Shown here: positions 11,921 through 23,900 of the stretch, piece by piece
Layout of the letters: each line of letters begins with the position of its first letter
Position numbering within the stretch: position 1 is the first letter of the stretch
Assembly (NCBI RefSeq): GCF_023159225.1
Contig: NC_063171.1
Location: forward strand, 930,001-994,000
Source of the DNA: Perognathus longimembris pacificus
Taxonomy: Eukaryota > Chordata > Mammalia > Rodentia > Heteromyidae
Direction: 5' to 3'
DNA length: 64,000 nucleotides
The notes under the pieces: model-generated
Told to the model about the DNA's origin: nothing
Databases searched by the model: none
What the model saw: only the letters and a program-made list of their open reading frames with translations
Translations under genes and position numbers: made by a program

Positions 11921-12160
11921 AGCTGGGCACCAGTGGCTCATGCCTGTAATCCCAGTTACTCAGGAGGCTGAAACCTGAGTATATGGGTTCAAAGTCAACT
12001 AAGGCAGGAAAGTGTGTGAGACTCTTATCTCCAATTAACCACCAGAAAATGGGAAGTGATGCTGTGGCTCAAGTGGTAGAATGCTGGCCTTGAGCTGAAG
12101 AGCTCAGGGACAGCACATAGGCCCAGAGTTCAAGCCCCATGACCAAGAAAAATTAAAAAA
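11921..12160 (+). mobile_element. B1/Geo composite SINE, full length
   Basis: 'agctgggcaccagtggctc' through 'cagttactcaggaggctg', 'gtgatgctgtggctcaagtgg' and 'gagttcaagccccatgacc', with an A-rich tail. TSD aaaggtttga / aaagatttga (11911-11920, 12161-12170). This is the best reference copy of the class in the window. Confidence 0.9.
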
Positions 12161-12184
12161 AAAGATTTGAGACAAGTGGTCCAC

Positions 12185-13210
12185 CCTATGACCCAACACT
12201 TCCACTCCTGGACATTTATTCAACAGAACACAAACAAGGCCACACCAAATCTACTAGGACTGTCATGCTCATTGTAACATTTACCATAGCCAAGATATAG
12301 AATCAGCCCAGATGCCCTTCAGTGATTTAATGGGTCAAGAAAATGTGGTATATGTAGACAATGGAATTCAACTCATCCATCAGAAAGAATGATATTGTGC
12401 CATTTGTAAGGAACTGGGGAAAACCAGAGAAACACAGGTTGCATGGTTTCCCTTATTTGTGGTAACTAGAATGTACATATAAATCTACACATACACATAC
12501 TGGATGGATTTTTTAAAAAATACCCTCAGACCTGATAAATTATACAGGTCTCTAGGCATTCACAGTGAGAACAAATAAGGATATTCTTAGAAAAGGGTCA
12601 CAAAGGCACAATAGCTATGTGAATATGATCATATAAAATAATATTTGCTGAAATGAACAAAAAATGGAAACCAGAGGTGTTTTCTTTGTTGTTGCTTTTG
12701 TTTCCTTTTCCTTTGTTTGTTCATTTATCTGTCTTTGGGAGAGTAAGGGGGCACAGAAATGGAAGGACAAAAAGTGAACAAATGCAGCAGTGGTATACAC
12801 TGATACTGTGTTGAACATGAACTACACAACTTGTAGGTGAGGGCAACAGGATAAAACTGGGAGGGAGGGAGGAAAGAGGTGACATTATTTAAAAAGAAAT
12901 GTACTTGGGTTTTTTTGTTTGTTTGATTTTGTCAGTCATGGGGCTTGAACTCAAGGCCTGGGGGCTGTCCTTGAGCTTTGTCATGCAAGGCTAGCATTCT
13001 ACCACTTCCTGTTTTCTCATACTTGATTGGAAATAAGTGTCTCATGGGCTCTCCTGTCAGGGCTGGCTTTGATCTGTGACCCTCAAATTTCAGCCTCCTG
13101 AGTAGCTAGGATTTCAGGCATGAGCTACCAGTATTCACCAAGAAATATACTCTTTGTGTAACTTAAGTAACTGTAATCCCTCTATATATCACCTTTCTAG
13201 TAACAAAAAA
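12185..13210 (+). mobile_element. LINE-1 3' end, split by a SINE
   Basis: It opens with the L1 ORF2 C-terminal region at DNA level: 'tatgacccaacacttccact', then 'cagcccagatgcccttcag' and 'atgtggtatatgtagacaat'. A 3' UTR with a GGGAGGGAGG tract (12860-12871) and 'aagaaatgtact' follows. The 3' end resumes after the inserted SINE (13140: 'aagaaatatactctttgtgt') and finishes at a short A-tail. ORF2 is not open. Confidence 0.85.
12906..13139 (-). mobile_element. B1/Geo SINE inserted into L1 3' UTR
   Basis: Antisense SINE ('ggggcttgaactcaaggcct', 'ctcctgagtagctaggatt') flanked by aagaaatgtact / aagaaatatact (12894-12905, 13140-13151). The repeated bases are L1 3' UTR, so the SINE is younger than the L1. 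Confidence 0.88.
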
Positions 13211-13322
13211 TATGCATGAAAAACAAGGTGGTGCAGTGAACCAAGTGAAAAGATTAAGAAAGAGGATACTAAAGTAAAAAGGTCAAATCTGACCAATGCC
13301 AACTTGGCCATATATGATGAAT

Positions 13323-13823
13323 TGTAGGGTCTGGCATCTTGTCTTCTTGGTATGGCTGAATTCCTAGAGGAAGGGAAGTTCCACCCCCAGCTGATGGGTG
13401 TTCCTGAATCCCTGGAGACAGGGTGGGCACCTGGCCAATAGGTTATTGAACCTGTCAGTCCTTAAGTGCCTGGTATTGGGAGCGTCCTGTGACCCTGACC
13501 TGACCCTATTAAGGCTCAGACAGCTGAGGCACCACCACGTCATGCCACATGTCTCCATGTTTGCGTCCAGTGTCCTGTCCCCTGGCTGGTCTCCAGTTAC
13601 CATGGTGTCCCCAGTTAGCTCTCAGTTGGAGCTGAATTGGTTTGTTGGTATTGTTTCTGTCCTATTTTTCCTCTCTGGCCTCTTTCCTAATAGTGTATTA
13701 AGGGTATGTGTGGGCTGCAGGCCTTTTTAACAACTGGCTGCCTGCAGACTGCTAATGCTCTAATAAAGATACCAATATTCGAGCCTTCAAAATGTAGCTT
13801 CTCAGATAATTTACCTTACAACA
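13323..13823 (+). repeat. Probable solo LTR (family C)
   Basis: A block of about 500 bp with more GC than its flanks starts at TGTAGGGTCTGG. It has AATAAA at 13762-13767 close to its 3' end and ends in an ACAACA region. The layout is LTR-like, but no convincing TSD was found and the family is unknown to me. Confidence 0.5.
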
Positions 13824-15925
13824 ATCCTAAGCAGGTAAAGCAGCCATCACCAGGCCCCTAGGAGAAGGAATGCCTGGCTTGATGGAGGGTCTGCAAGCAG
13901 TTCCATGTGATGGAGCAGAGGGTCAGGCCAGGAGAACATGGAGCTAGGGATGGTATGTGTGTCTTGGAGAAGTCAATGGAGAGCTGCAAGTAAAAGATTA
14001 GCATTATCTGCCTTGCCTTTTTAGGGGTTATTCTTGCTGCTCTGAGAACTGATTAGATGGAGGTGATGATGATGATGGTCAGAGAGGCTGCCCCACCTGT
14101 TCCAAAGGAACAGCATTGGCTGAGTCCAATCTGTTGTAGTGGAAGTGGTAGGAAGTGGTTTTCTTGAAAATGTATTTTGAATGTGGGATCAAAAGGACAT
14201 GCTGAAGAATGAAATTCAGATTGTAAGAGTTGATACATTGGCAGAGTTCCCACTGTGTGCCTAGGGCTTGGTTAATCAATAGAGACTCCATGATGCTGCT
14301 GATAGACAGCCTCCTGCCTTGGTTGAGTTGATGATTTTGCCTAGTCTTGGTGAGTAACCACCTCCCAATTCATCAAGTGCCTGTGAAAATCAAAATGACC
14401 TCATTTCTCTCAGGGCTCCCTGCTCCTGGATTCTATACTATTCACTAACACCTCAGATCCAGGGCAATCAGTTATTTTCATGAGGCCTCAATTTTCTCTT
14501 AGCAGGTATATAAAACAGGCAAGCTGAAGTCTTTTAGCTTCAGTAGTCTGAAGATTCATACAATTTACAAAAGGGAGTAGATGTGGTCTCTTTTTCTTTG
14601 ACATCAGTGTGATGAAACTAATATTTTAAAGAACATTCTCTCTAAGAATTGGAACTTCTGGGATCAAGAGACATTTCCTAAATCTCTGCCCTCCCCCGCA
14701 TCATATGATTGCCAGCACACCTGCCACCCACTCTTACACTTGAAGTCCACACCTGCTAACATACTACCTCCAATGCATAGTCACTGGGACCCAGGAGGGT
14801 TGCTCTAACTTGGCCCTTGTTTCTTACAATGACAGGGAAGTCAGAGAAGCAAGACACCTGGCTCTGCTGTTTTCACAACAGATTTTAAGAGGTACAGCTG
14901 AGCCTATTGTTAGGAAAATGGAGGAAGGAAACAGGCCAGACTCAATCTTCCACTGGTGAGAACTGATTATTAAGATAGAGCAGCAAGGGACACAACCTTC
15001 CTGCAGGCTTGGATACAATGTGTCAGAGCTGAGACAGGTCTGAGCAAAGAGGCAGAGGTTAATGAAAAAGCTACTAGGTCAAGTGAGATGGGGGCTTTTC
15101 CATTTGGCCCATGATGGAATGTTTACAGCCAGGCTTAGGTATATGGCCCTGCTGGAGTCAGGCAGTCTGCACCTATCCTTGGTGGCTTGCCTAGTATCTG
15201 TGTGCACCTGGGAAAACAGGGTGGGGAAAAATCCTTCACATTCTATCTTTGTATACATAGAAAGAATGGGCAAGAGGGGAGAAGCAAGTCTTTCATAGTA
15301 GGGCTTTGGATACATAAAGAGGGGAGCAACATGGAGCTATGAGAACAAAGCAGATTCCCATCACCTAGAACTTGGCCTCTAAGTGTTCTTGCTTGATCTC
15401 TCCTCCAGGTTGGTAAAAGGCCTTGCTTATATCTCTGTGTCACAATGTGGATCTTTATAATTCTTTGTGTCTCATTGGTGGAGAAAGCTACAGACTCTGA
15501 AAGATACATTCTAGGCATAACATTCTCTCTCATCAGTTCAGAAGGAATCTAACTGGGGAAATAAGAACAGAACAACCATCCAGGCAGAGCCAAGAGTCAT
15601 TGACTCGGTGATGATATTCACACTAAGAATCAGCACTGTGGTGACCGGGATGTATGCGAGCCACCACCTTCCCCTTTCCCTTCCTCTGCTTGGCTTTCCA
15701 CTGTTTAAGGCTTCTATACAATCTGACCCACTTCTCACAGCCCTGTCCTGTCCCTCGCACAGGATTCCACCTTGGCCCTTCAGGCTCAGGGATTCTGCAA
15801 TTTGGGGAGTACCAATAATCTGTTTTCTGGCATGTGAACCCCTTCAAGACTTTCTGGGCTCTTCCCATTTGGGACTACTTTGGTCTTGAGATAAAAATCA
15901 TTCCTTCTGCCACCTGGTTCCACAC
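13824..15925. other. Unique DNA, no gene seen
   Basis: About 2.1 kb without a recognised repeat. Open frames of 60-96 codons on both strands overlap one another and resemble nothing known. Confidence 0.5.
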
Positions 15926-15937
15926 ACAAAACTTGGA

Positions 15938-16154
15938 AAAAGCGGGCACTGGTGGCTGGTGCCTATGATTTTATCTGCTCAGGATGTTGAGACCCAAGGA
16001 GAGAGATTTGAAGGCAGCTCATCTTATTTCTCACTAGCCACCTAAAAGCCAAAAGTGGATCTGTGGCTCAAATGGTAAAGTGCTATCATTGAGCAAAAAA
16101 AGCCAAGGTATAGCATCCAGGCTATACATACCTATACACACACAAAAAAGCAAA
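15938..16154 (+). mobile_element. B1/Geo composite SINE, diverged
   Basis: 'gcgggcactggtggctggtgcc', 'gtggatctgtggctcaaatgg' and a CA/A-rich tail. TSD acaaaacttgga at 15926-15937 and 16155-16166, perfect over 12 bp. Confidence 0.85.
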
Positions 16155-16166
16155 ACAAAACTTGGA

Positions 16167-18908
16167 TAAGAGACATTACTTAGAAACAAACAAACACATA
16201 ACATACTTCAGCAGGCTTCTACATATAGAATCTCATGATTGCATCACAATTTGTTCTCATAAAGATTCTTTTCTATGTCCCAGAACACAGTGATTCACTG
16301 AACAGATAGCAGCCTACACCTTGACCCGTTGTGTGTCCAGAAAACAATGTTCCCCTTCTTTTGGCCTTTGTCTTACATGGTTCCTGCTCTCATTTTCTGG
16401 TATCTAGGGAATAGGTCTTCTCTCCCCTCCCCTCCCCCTGTCCCAGGCATCTCTGCATTGTGGATCTCTTCTGGGAAGTTGTCTTTCTAAGATAAATTAT
16501 CTGTAAGATGTATCCCACAGTTACTTTTAGATAATCCTGGACATTTTTCAGTGCCTAAGATGTCAGTTGTATGTGTTTGTCAGTGTGTGTGCATGAGAGA
16601 AAGTTATTATTATGAAAGCAAAAGTCTATAGAACCATGTAGCCCTTGCCAGAGTAAGTCACAGTATGGCTGTGTCTCTACAAGAAAAATTAAAAAAAAAA
16701 AGAAACAAAACGAGTTCTACCCTCTCTCCTTGAGCCAGGGCCAGGGCCAGCGTGTGACACTGGTTTGCAGCCAAGTGCTCTCTGTTACAGGCAGGCAGGT
16801 GGTGGTCGATAGAGGGGGCTCCAAATTATCTCATCACCACTTTCTCAGGAATATGATTCCAAATGCAGCTCCCTGCTTCATACATCCCTATAATAGAAGG
16901 CCAAAGCCAGCAAGCACCATATAAAAGGAATTTTCAGTATGATTGAAGCTGCTGTGCCAGTTTGGTTTTTGTTTGTTTGTTTGTTTTTATGACTGGGCCC
17001 ATTAAGGTAAAGGGGAGCAAGGTGATAGGAACTTGCACTGGGCCTACAAATGCACACAGTTACACCTCTGAGCTTAGGAATGATGGTAATGTGGTCTCCA
17101 GGTGGAGGATAGGAAAGATGTGTTTTGCAGGGTTCTTCGCTGACTTGCCAAAATCTTGTTGGAGTGGCTCCTGCATTCCTGATGAAAAAAAAATCCATTT
17201 TCCAAATGGTACCAGCCAGATGTGAGAAAGCCCTTCAACCTGCCCATACCCCTCCTCCTCCTGCTGGGAGCTGGTATGGTGAGTCCACCTGGCTGTGTGG
17301 AAAACAAAGAGGTCCTTCTCTCTGCCTGGAGCTTTATGGGTTGGCAGCTCCGGAAAAGCCTCCCTTTGATCTTGAGCTTTGAAGGGATCAAACAAGTTGC
17401 TTTAATGGGCAAGAATTCTGCTCTGAAAATCCTACCTTTTGTCAGTAAAACATTTCTCTTTCTCTTTCCTGGGGCATGTGCAATCTGAGGATAGAGTCTG
17501 CTTTCCTGGCCCAGAGCCAGATGTCCCTTCTTGCAACAAGTAGAACAAAGGAGTGAAAGTGAGATCAGGGCAGCAACTGACAGGACCTTGTACACAAATG
17601 AGCTTTGCCAGGTTTGGGAGTCAGTTCTTGATGCTTTCCTTCCCTGCTTTAACGACATGGCAGTTTGCAAAGGCCAGAAAACAGCTGCTTTGGTGTTAAC
17701 TGTACTGATCATGACTTCTCAGAGCTTCTAGATTGTGTTTGGAAGAGGGCTCACCTTTAAGCAGTGGGATTTGGACTTACATCCTGTGATTTATGAGATG
17801 TGCTCTCCAGCCTTGTACAGCCTGGGATAGACTCCTTCCAAATGCCACAACAGCCTTTAAATAACCACTTTTATCCTTTAGCCTCTGCTGCCACTGTGAT
17901 GGAAGAAATAGAAAAAGAAAAATTGGATCACATTTTTGCTTCCTGAGGACCATTCCAACATGGCTCTAAGGAGATGTTGTAAAAAACACTGCATTGGATA
18001 AAGACCAGTCTCCAACTTACCTGTACTAAAAGAGTTCAATGCAGCCTCTATCTCCTGGAGAAATTGGGTACTGTTTCCTTATACTTGTATGCTAGAAATT
18101 ACTTTAGATACCCTCAGGGAAGAGATACTGAGGATTATACCCTCCAATGATTTCATCACCATTCACGCCATAAGCCATAGCTAAGGCTTTTTTTTTTTTC
18201 TTTTTTTGGTGATTCTAATATTCCTTGAGCATCCTTCGGAACTGGATATCCCAGGATTGGTTCTATAAACCCTTAGTGCCAGATATATTCCTTGAAGAGA
18301 ATGAGCCATAGCCAAGCAAGTGTGGGAAACCCTTGAAACTACAGTTTCTTCTGAAATTCTTACTGCACGTTAAGTTTAAAGTTTCTTAGAAGAGTCTTAC
18401 TTGATATATAATCCTATTTCCCTATATCAAATTTTTACCAGAGGAAATACTTTTCCAAGTAATGGATGATATCCCACATATCTATTCATTGGGAGAACAC
18501 ACATTAGACTTCCCCACAGGAGGTACTGTCACAATAGAGCCCACAGTCCACCTGGGACAGCATCTTGCACTTTCTCAGCAGTCAGGCTGAAGGGGCATGA
18601 CTGGGTAGATGTGTTATGGGGACTGGATGATGGACTAGATTACTAATGGATCCTTATCATGAGATAGGTTTGCAAAAGTCCAGCTTTCCATGTGCCTACC
18701 ATATCCAACCCATATCTCCCACCAAAACTTATAAATACATATTCATTATGAAGGTATACAATAACCCATACAAACTTGGAAGGTATTTGAGGTAATTGCT
18801 TCTTGAAAAAAAATAGCAGACATGATGTAGGCAGTGGCATTCTAAGATAAGCTGAATTATACAAAGGAGGTAGACATACTATTCTGTGTATATGTATAGG
18901 CATGCTCG
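16167..18908. other. Unique DNA containing the longest open frame of the window
   Basis: About 2.7 kb with no recognised repeat apart from A-runs (16689-16700) and a T-run (18188-18208). The minus strand is open for 212 codons at 17712-17074. The translation shows no domain, signal or family motif, the plus strand is also open in pieces, and no splice or promoter context is visible. I treat it as a chance frame, not a gene. Confidence 0.5.
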
Positions 18909-18933
18909 TGTGTGTGTGTGTGTGTGTGTGTGT
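18909..18933 (+). repeat. (GT)n microsatellite
   Basis: A 25-bp GT run directly at the 3' end of an antisense SINE. Confidence 0.9.
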
Positions 18934-18996
18934 TGACATGATGCTCTACCACTTGAGCCACACCTCCACTTTTTGCTGGTTAATTGGATAAGATTC
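18934..18996 (-). repeat. B1/Geo SINE, 3' part (left of provirus)
   Basis: 'gctctaccacttgagccacacc' and 'tttgctggttaattgg' are antisense SINE. The element is cut at gattc (18992-18996) by the provirus and resumes at 23896. Confidence 0.85.
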
Positions 18997-19265
18997 TGAA
19001 AGCATAGGTCCCAGCGATCCCAGAGGACCATGCAGAGATAATCACAGACAGGAGAAGAAGGTTCAAAAGGAGGTTTATTAGTAGGGCCATAACTCCCACA
19101 GGAGAGGGAGCTACATGGCGTCTGCACCTTATCCAGGTGGCAGCTTCTCTCTCTGCGGGTAAAGGGGAAGTAGGTAGGTAGTGAGTAGGAGTGGCTCATT
19201 AGGTATGGGTGGATCTGGGGGCTAGTGGGAGGAGCTGAGGACCTGAGGCTAGGGAAATGCTAACA
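18997..19265 (-). repeat. 3' LTR of the provirus
   Basis: On plus it begins TGAAAGCATAGG and ends AAATGCTAACA. The AATAAA signal (complement 19074-19079) lies about 80 bp from its outer end. It carries 9 bases near 19029-19037 that the other LTR lacks. Confidence 0.93.
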
Positions 19266-19275
19266 TTCCCCCATT
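19266..19275 (-). promoter_or_regulatory. Polypurine tract of the provirus
   Basis: On the minus strand AATGGGGGAA stands immediately before the TG of the 3' LTR, the normal place and composition for the plus-strand primer of a retrovirus-like element. Confidence 0.8.
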
Positions 19276-19832
19276 TGTTGTTTACTAATAATGGAGGAGG
19301 GGTACCAGGCCGGGAGTATGGGCGGAGGTTTCTTCTGGACCTACTTCCTGCTGTAGTCAAGGGTCCCTGATTCGTCATTTGGCCTGGTACCGTCCAGTTT
19401 GGTTGGTACCGTCCAGTTTCCACGAGAATGGTTATCAGGGCCAATGGGTGTCATGATCTCCTCTGGCTACCTCCTGCAGCTTGGGCATATCAAAGAGTCA
19501 CTGGGTCTGGGATCTTCAGGGTCCAGACCTGCACTGGGCAGAGCAGTGTAGTAAGAGGATGGCCTTGAACTGCAAGTTCCAATGTGGCACCCTGGGTGAG
19601 GGATGTTATCCTGTTAAAAGAGACTTTGAAAAGGTCAGGCAAAAGGCTAACAAGTTCACAGGACCAGATAACATGACCAACATGGGAGAACACACCCTAG
19701 GCATAAGCCAGAAAAGTTCCATTTGGAACATAAACCCAATTGTGGCCCATTACAAGGAAGGAGGAATAACTGGACTGGGGGCAGGAAGGAAGTGTTTAGG
19801 GATAGTGGACTGGTTGGGAGGAACCAGTCAGA

Positions 19833-19838
<6 letters not shown>

Positions 19839-19872
<34 letters not shown>

Positions 19873-19905
19873 ATTATATGTATATAATATTATATATATA
19901 TATAT
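19839..19905. repeat. (TA)n microsatellite inside provirus
   Basis: Two TA tracts (about 19839-19867 and 19887-19905) separated by a short AT-rich spacer. Confidence 0.9.
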
Positions 19906-20162
19906 TAAGTAACAAAGGCAAGAGTGCAAGTTTCTGTCCAGATGGAAAATGGGCAGACAGGTATGGACATTAGGTGGGTAAACAACTATTCCTCTTGATC
20001 TCTCAGCTCTGATTAATTTTGAAAGGGCAAGTTTAAATTGACTCCATTTAAGATGAGACTTCGTCTCCTCTTACTCCTCTCCATGGTTCCTCGTTGTCAG
20101 GATTGACCTCGTCCTGAAGATCTAGGTGCTCATTGCATGGATAGCTTGTCCCAGTTGGCATT

Positions 20163-20380
20163 CACGGGGTTTTATTTCAAGACCTGGGCACTGTCCGTGA
20201 GCAGTTCTGCTCGAGGCTAGTACTCTACCACCTGAGCCACGGTGCTGCTTTCAGCATTTGGCTGGTTCTCTTGAGTCAGGCTTCCAATCCGGCTCTGCTG
20301 GTTAGTTGGGAGATGGAGTTTCAGAGGGATATTTTTTTCTTTTTCTGCCCAGGCTGGCTTCGAACTGCAATCCAAGGAGT
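20163..20380 (-). repeat. B1/Geo SINE inside provirus
   Basis: 'ggttttatttcaagacctggg', 'ctctaccacctgagccacgg' and 'ggctggcttcgaactgcaatcc' are antisense SINE. It either inserted after the provirus or was carried with it; ends are too worn for a TSD. Confidence 0.75.
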
Positions 20381-23300
20381 CTTAGCCATAAAAGCCCTTT
20401 TTACTTCTAGTTAAAACAACAGGAGAACAACAGGAGTAGCGCTTACCTGTAACTTGTTGAGAATTGGCCAACAAATACTTGCCAGAGTTCTGCTATACTT
20501 AGAGAACAGCAGAATGAATGAGATCTATGTGCCATCAAGTCAAATCATATCATTTAACCTTACCAGCAAGTGGAAGAGAGCACAAATGAATAACAATCAA
20601 GATGGCAAAGGGTCAGGACAATGTAAAAGTCTCAGCTTCAGCGGATCCAAAGTGGCTGTGTCTTCCATCCTGAATCACCAGGCCTTGTTAGTCATGTGTG
20701 ATGGAGGCAGGAAGGAGAGATGGGTTGGATCTGGGCAAGGATGTAGTGGCAGCTCTCAGAGTTCCCTGAATAGATTGTCACACCTCCTGCTGGGTTGCCT
20801 GCAAATTTCTACACAGACTGGTTAAAGCCATTTAAAACCTCCCAGTATACTCTGGCTTTTGTAGGCTGGTGTTCTACTGGTTTAAGCAGGGTGACAACTT
20901 TAAAAAGATTTTAGAAGGCTTGGGCCTTTAACCATCTCCCTAGTCACAAAATCCACACCGACCAAAGGCCAACCAAGTCTGCTCTCTGCAGCAGCCATGG
21001 CAGTTTCTGAGACATGGAGGGGGAAGACACCAATGCTACCCCAATGCAACCCTGTGGCCACTAAACACAACTCTGATGTTTTTAACCTTGGAGTAACTCT
21101 CAGTTGCAATTTTGTCATGATAGGCCTGCTATAAGCCCAACTCTAAACTGGGGTGTGGAGAAGGTGGGGACAGAGCCAGGGCAGGAGCACTCTGGGCCTG
21201 TCAAAATCTTCACAGGACTGCTAGATTCCCTGAGCAGTTTTCCATGTAAGAGAGAAAGAATAAGGAATCACTAGTAGTGAAACCAGGCAGTTTGGGAGCA
21301 GACTGTGGAGGCAGCTTCCTATAGCCATGGACCGCCACAGTCCACGTAGCTAGCACACATGTTGACCTGCATCCTATAAAGCAAAATATTAATCCTGGAT
21401 CAGAAAAATCAAGGTTAGCAGCCACATTTGCACACTCATTCCAAAATGACTCTGGTTCCTTGATCTTAAAGAGTTTATGAGAGCACAGGAGAGAAAAAAT
21501 GGAGAAGCAAAATCTTAGTCTATACCAAAGAATTGTCAGGATCAGATATACACTTGACTTTTAGCATAGATGGACATAAAAAATAACACACTGGTTTTAC
21601 ATCATTGTACTTATATCATGTGCTGCATATTTGAACCTTTTGGAGTTTTTCTTAGACACATTTGCTTGTACCCAAACATGATCAGTTTGGGTTTAAAACC
21701 TGGGTTTTTTTCTTTTGGCTTGGAGTCAGGTGATAAGAGTCAGGATTGCCTCCAGGCTGTTCACTGTGACTCCACCCACAGGCTGCAAAGATCAGTTTAA
21801 CACAAGACTTATAATAAGTTAAAATAGTAGTCAAAAGCAAGTAACTTTGAAACCATAATGCCAGTTTTTACATGTTTTACCAACAGACAAACAGACAGAC
21901 AGACATACAGACAGTTGTGAACAAGCTTTGGCGTGTGCTTAGAATTTTTTTTGAATTAGCCATGTAAGTTTTCTGGAATTCCAGTGGCAAATGTTATTAT
22001 TTTGCCCAGATTTTAAAACCACGTGGTCAGTTAGAAAACAAAAACTTTTCCAGCAAACAAAAATTTTCATAGATTATCCGCCGAGGAAATGGAGAAGCCA
22101 CATTTTGAGAAACCAGTTCAGCTCCAATGGGAAGCTGAAGTGGGATGCTATGACCAGAGAAGGTCCAGGAGATGGGAGACAGGACATGAACAGAACACAG
22201 ACACGTGGCATGGCATAATGGTGGCAGAGCTGGTCAGAACTTTAGCAGGCTCACAGCAAGACACATTCACCTTCCAGCATTTAAATTGTAAAGCACATTT
22301 GAATTGCAAGGCCACAGTTATAGAGTTCAGGGTGGGGGGCAGGGTTACAGGGAGCTTGAATCTCCAGGTCCCTGCCCTGCCTAAAGGAATTCAAGGAATT
22401 CCGCACGCCCATTACCTGGGGATGGGTGGGCTTCCACCTCCAAAAGTTTTTGGAACCTTGATGTAACCAAGATGGTGCTTGCTAAAATCAATTCTATTGC
22501 CCACCACGTGGTCATTGCTAGAGAAAACTTAGGATTTAGCCAAAAACAAGCAGAACTTAACAGAATCTCCAAGCTTAACAAACATCAATCAAAGGAGATG
22601 TTAAACAAATATTGGTACCTTTGGAAGCTAGTACCAGCCCATCACAGGCAGGCAGGCAGAGTTGAGAGAGAAGCAGAAAGAGAGAGAGAGAGAACTCCAT
22701 CTGCCTGAGCACTCATAGAAGTTATGTAAGTTATGTAAGTCCTGTAAAATATTCCAAATTTGTAAGTCTGGGCTCAAACTTGAGCAGCTTTTAGATTGTG
22801 CCCCTTCCATGGTAAGTGATTAGCGGAGCTGAGGAGTTAAATACCAAGCATCCTCGGTATTCCTCTGGTCAGCTGAAATGTAGAAGATAATCAGCAATGA
22901 AGCCGTCACCCCAGTTGCTGTGTCCTGAAGCCATGGCCCTGTAGCCCTATGCTACGGTCATTTGGAGTGGGGCTCGGAACTTGGCGCCAAGATTTTTCTG
23001 TAGCGTGGCCCTGAAGCTAACGGCCCTGTGGCCCTATGGTAAATCGGAAAATCAGATCTGAGTCCCCGGTTCACTTACCGTGGGTGTGAGGGCAAATTTG
23101 TAGAGCACTCGGTCAGGAGAAGTTACCTTGGTGGTCCTGTGGGTGGGCTTAGGAGAGCAGAATAGGTCCCGAGGGCAGCTTGGACCCTCCAGAAATTGCC
23201 GGAGCCAGTCGGCAGTGAAAGGGAATCCTGATTGAGGGGGCGGGGATTAAAGAAAAAGAAAGATACAAGACAAAAGACAAAAGATGGGATTCGGGAGGTC

Positions 23301-23618
23301 TGCAGCTCAAAATTGTATCTCAAGACTGCAGCCATGATTATTCTTAACTTCCAGCTTATATGCAGTTTGAAAACCAGGAAATAGCATAGGGTTACTAAAA
23401 TTCAAGAACACAAAAAGGCTTGGAGTCGGCAATATCTGATGGCAGCAAAGACAGGAATGTACTCCTGTGGACATAGTAAAGCATTTCTGATTAGTCCTGT
23501 CTTTCCAGTAAGCCATGCCCTTGCACGTCCTTAAGAACACAGCCAGAGGTCAGGAAGAACTTTACTGCTGGCTTGGCTCCCAACAAGAAATGGGGGAGCA
23601 AATCCACCGGGGAGCCTA

Positions 23619-23635
23619 TCCCAAGTTCAGCACCA
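23619..23635 (-). other. Primer-binding-site-like sequence
   Basis: On the element strand, one base after the 5' LTR, the sequence reads TGGTGCTGAACTTGGGA. TGG start and position fit a tRNA primer site. It resembles the Phe-type site (TGGTGCCGAAACCCGGGA) with several mismatches, so the tRNA assignment is only suggestive. Confidence 0.6.
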
Positions 23636-23636
23636 A

Positions 23637-23895
23637 TGAAAGCATAGGTCCCAGCCATCCCAGAGGAGATAATCACAGACAGGAGAAGAAGGTTCATAAG
23701 GAGGTTTATTAGTGGGGCCATAGTTCCCATGGGAGAGGGAGCTACCTGGCATCTGCACCTTATCCAGGTGGCAGCTTCTCTCTCTGGGGTAAAGGGGAAG
23801 TAGGTAAGTAGTGAGTAGGAGTGGCTCGTTAGGTATGGGTGGATCTGGGAGTTAGTGGGAGGAGCTGAGGACCTGAGGCTAGGGAAATGCTAACA
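23637..23895 (-). repeat. 5' LTR of the provirus
   Basis: It aligns over its length with 18997-19265. The AATAAA complement is at 23705-23710. It ends AAATGCTAACA followed by the right TSD. Confidence 0.93.
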
Positions 23896-23900
23896 GATTC

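Larger units (their letters stand above)
18997..23895 (-). mobile_element. LTR-flanked non-autonomous endogenous retrovirus
   Basis: Two related LTRs (269 and 259 bp) bound 4.37 kb of internal sequence. A 5-bp TSD gattc lies outside (18992-18996, 23896-23900), and the two flanks rejoin into one SINE. On the element's own (minus) strand a primer-binding-site-like stretch follows the 5' LTR, and a purine tract precedes the 3' LTR. No gag, protease, polymerase or envelope motif can be read: all internal frames are short and unrelated. A 5-bp TSD and lack of pol resemble the ERVL/MaLR style, but the PBS-like sequence is nearer the tRNA-Phe type, so the family stays open. Internal insertions include an antisense SINE and a (TA)n tract. 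Hand comparison of the LTRs shows roughly 13 substitutions plus two indels (about 5%), so it is neither very recent nor ancient. Confidence 0.93.

Noticed and set aside
16962..17225. Ribosomal-protein-like retrocopy near 'gggcccattaaggtaaaggg'
   Set aside because: The resemblance to an RPS28-type start does not continue beyond a few residues and there is no tail or TSD.
22976..23300. A second LTR/PBS boundary inside the provirus ('cttggcgccaag' near 22980-22993)
   Set aside because: The palindromic motif recalls a Lys-type primer site, but there is no matching LTR end or poly-A signal beside it. Kept as part of the internal region.
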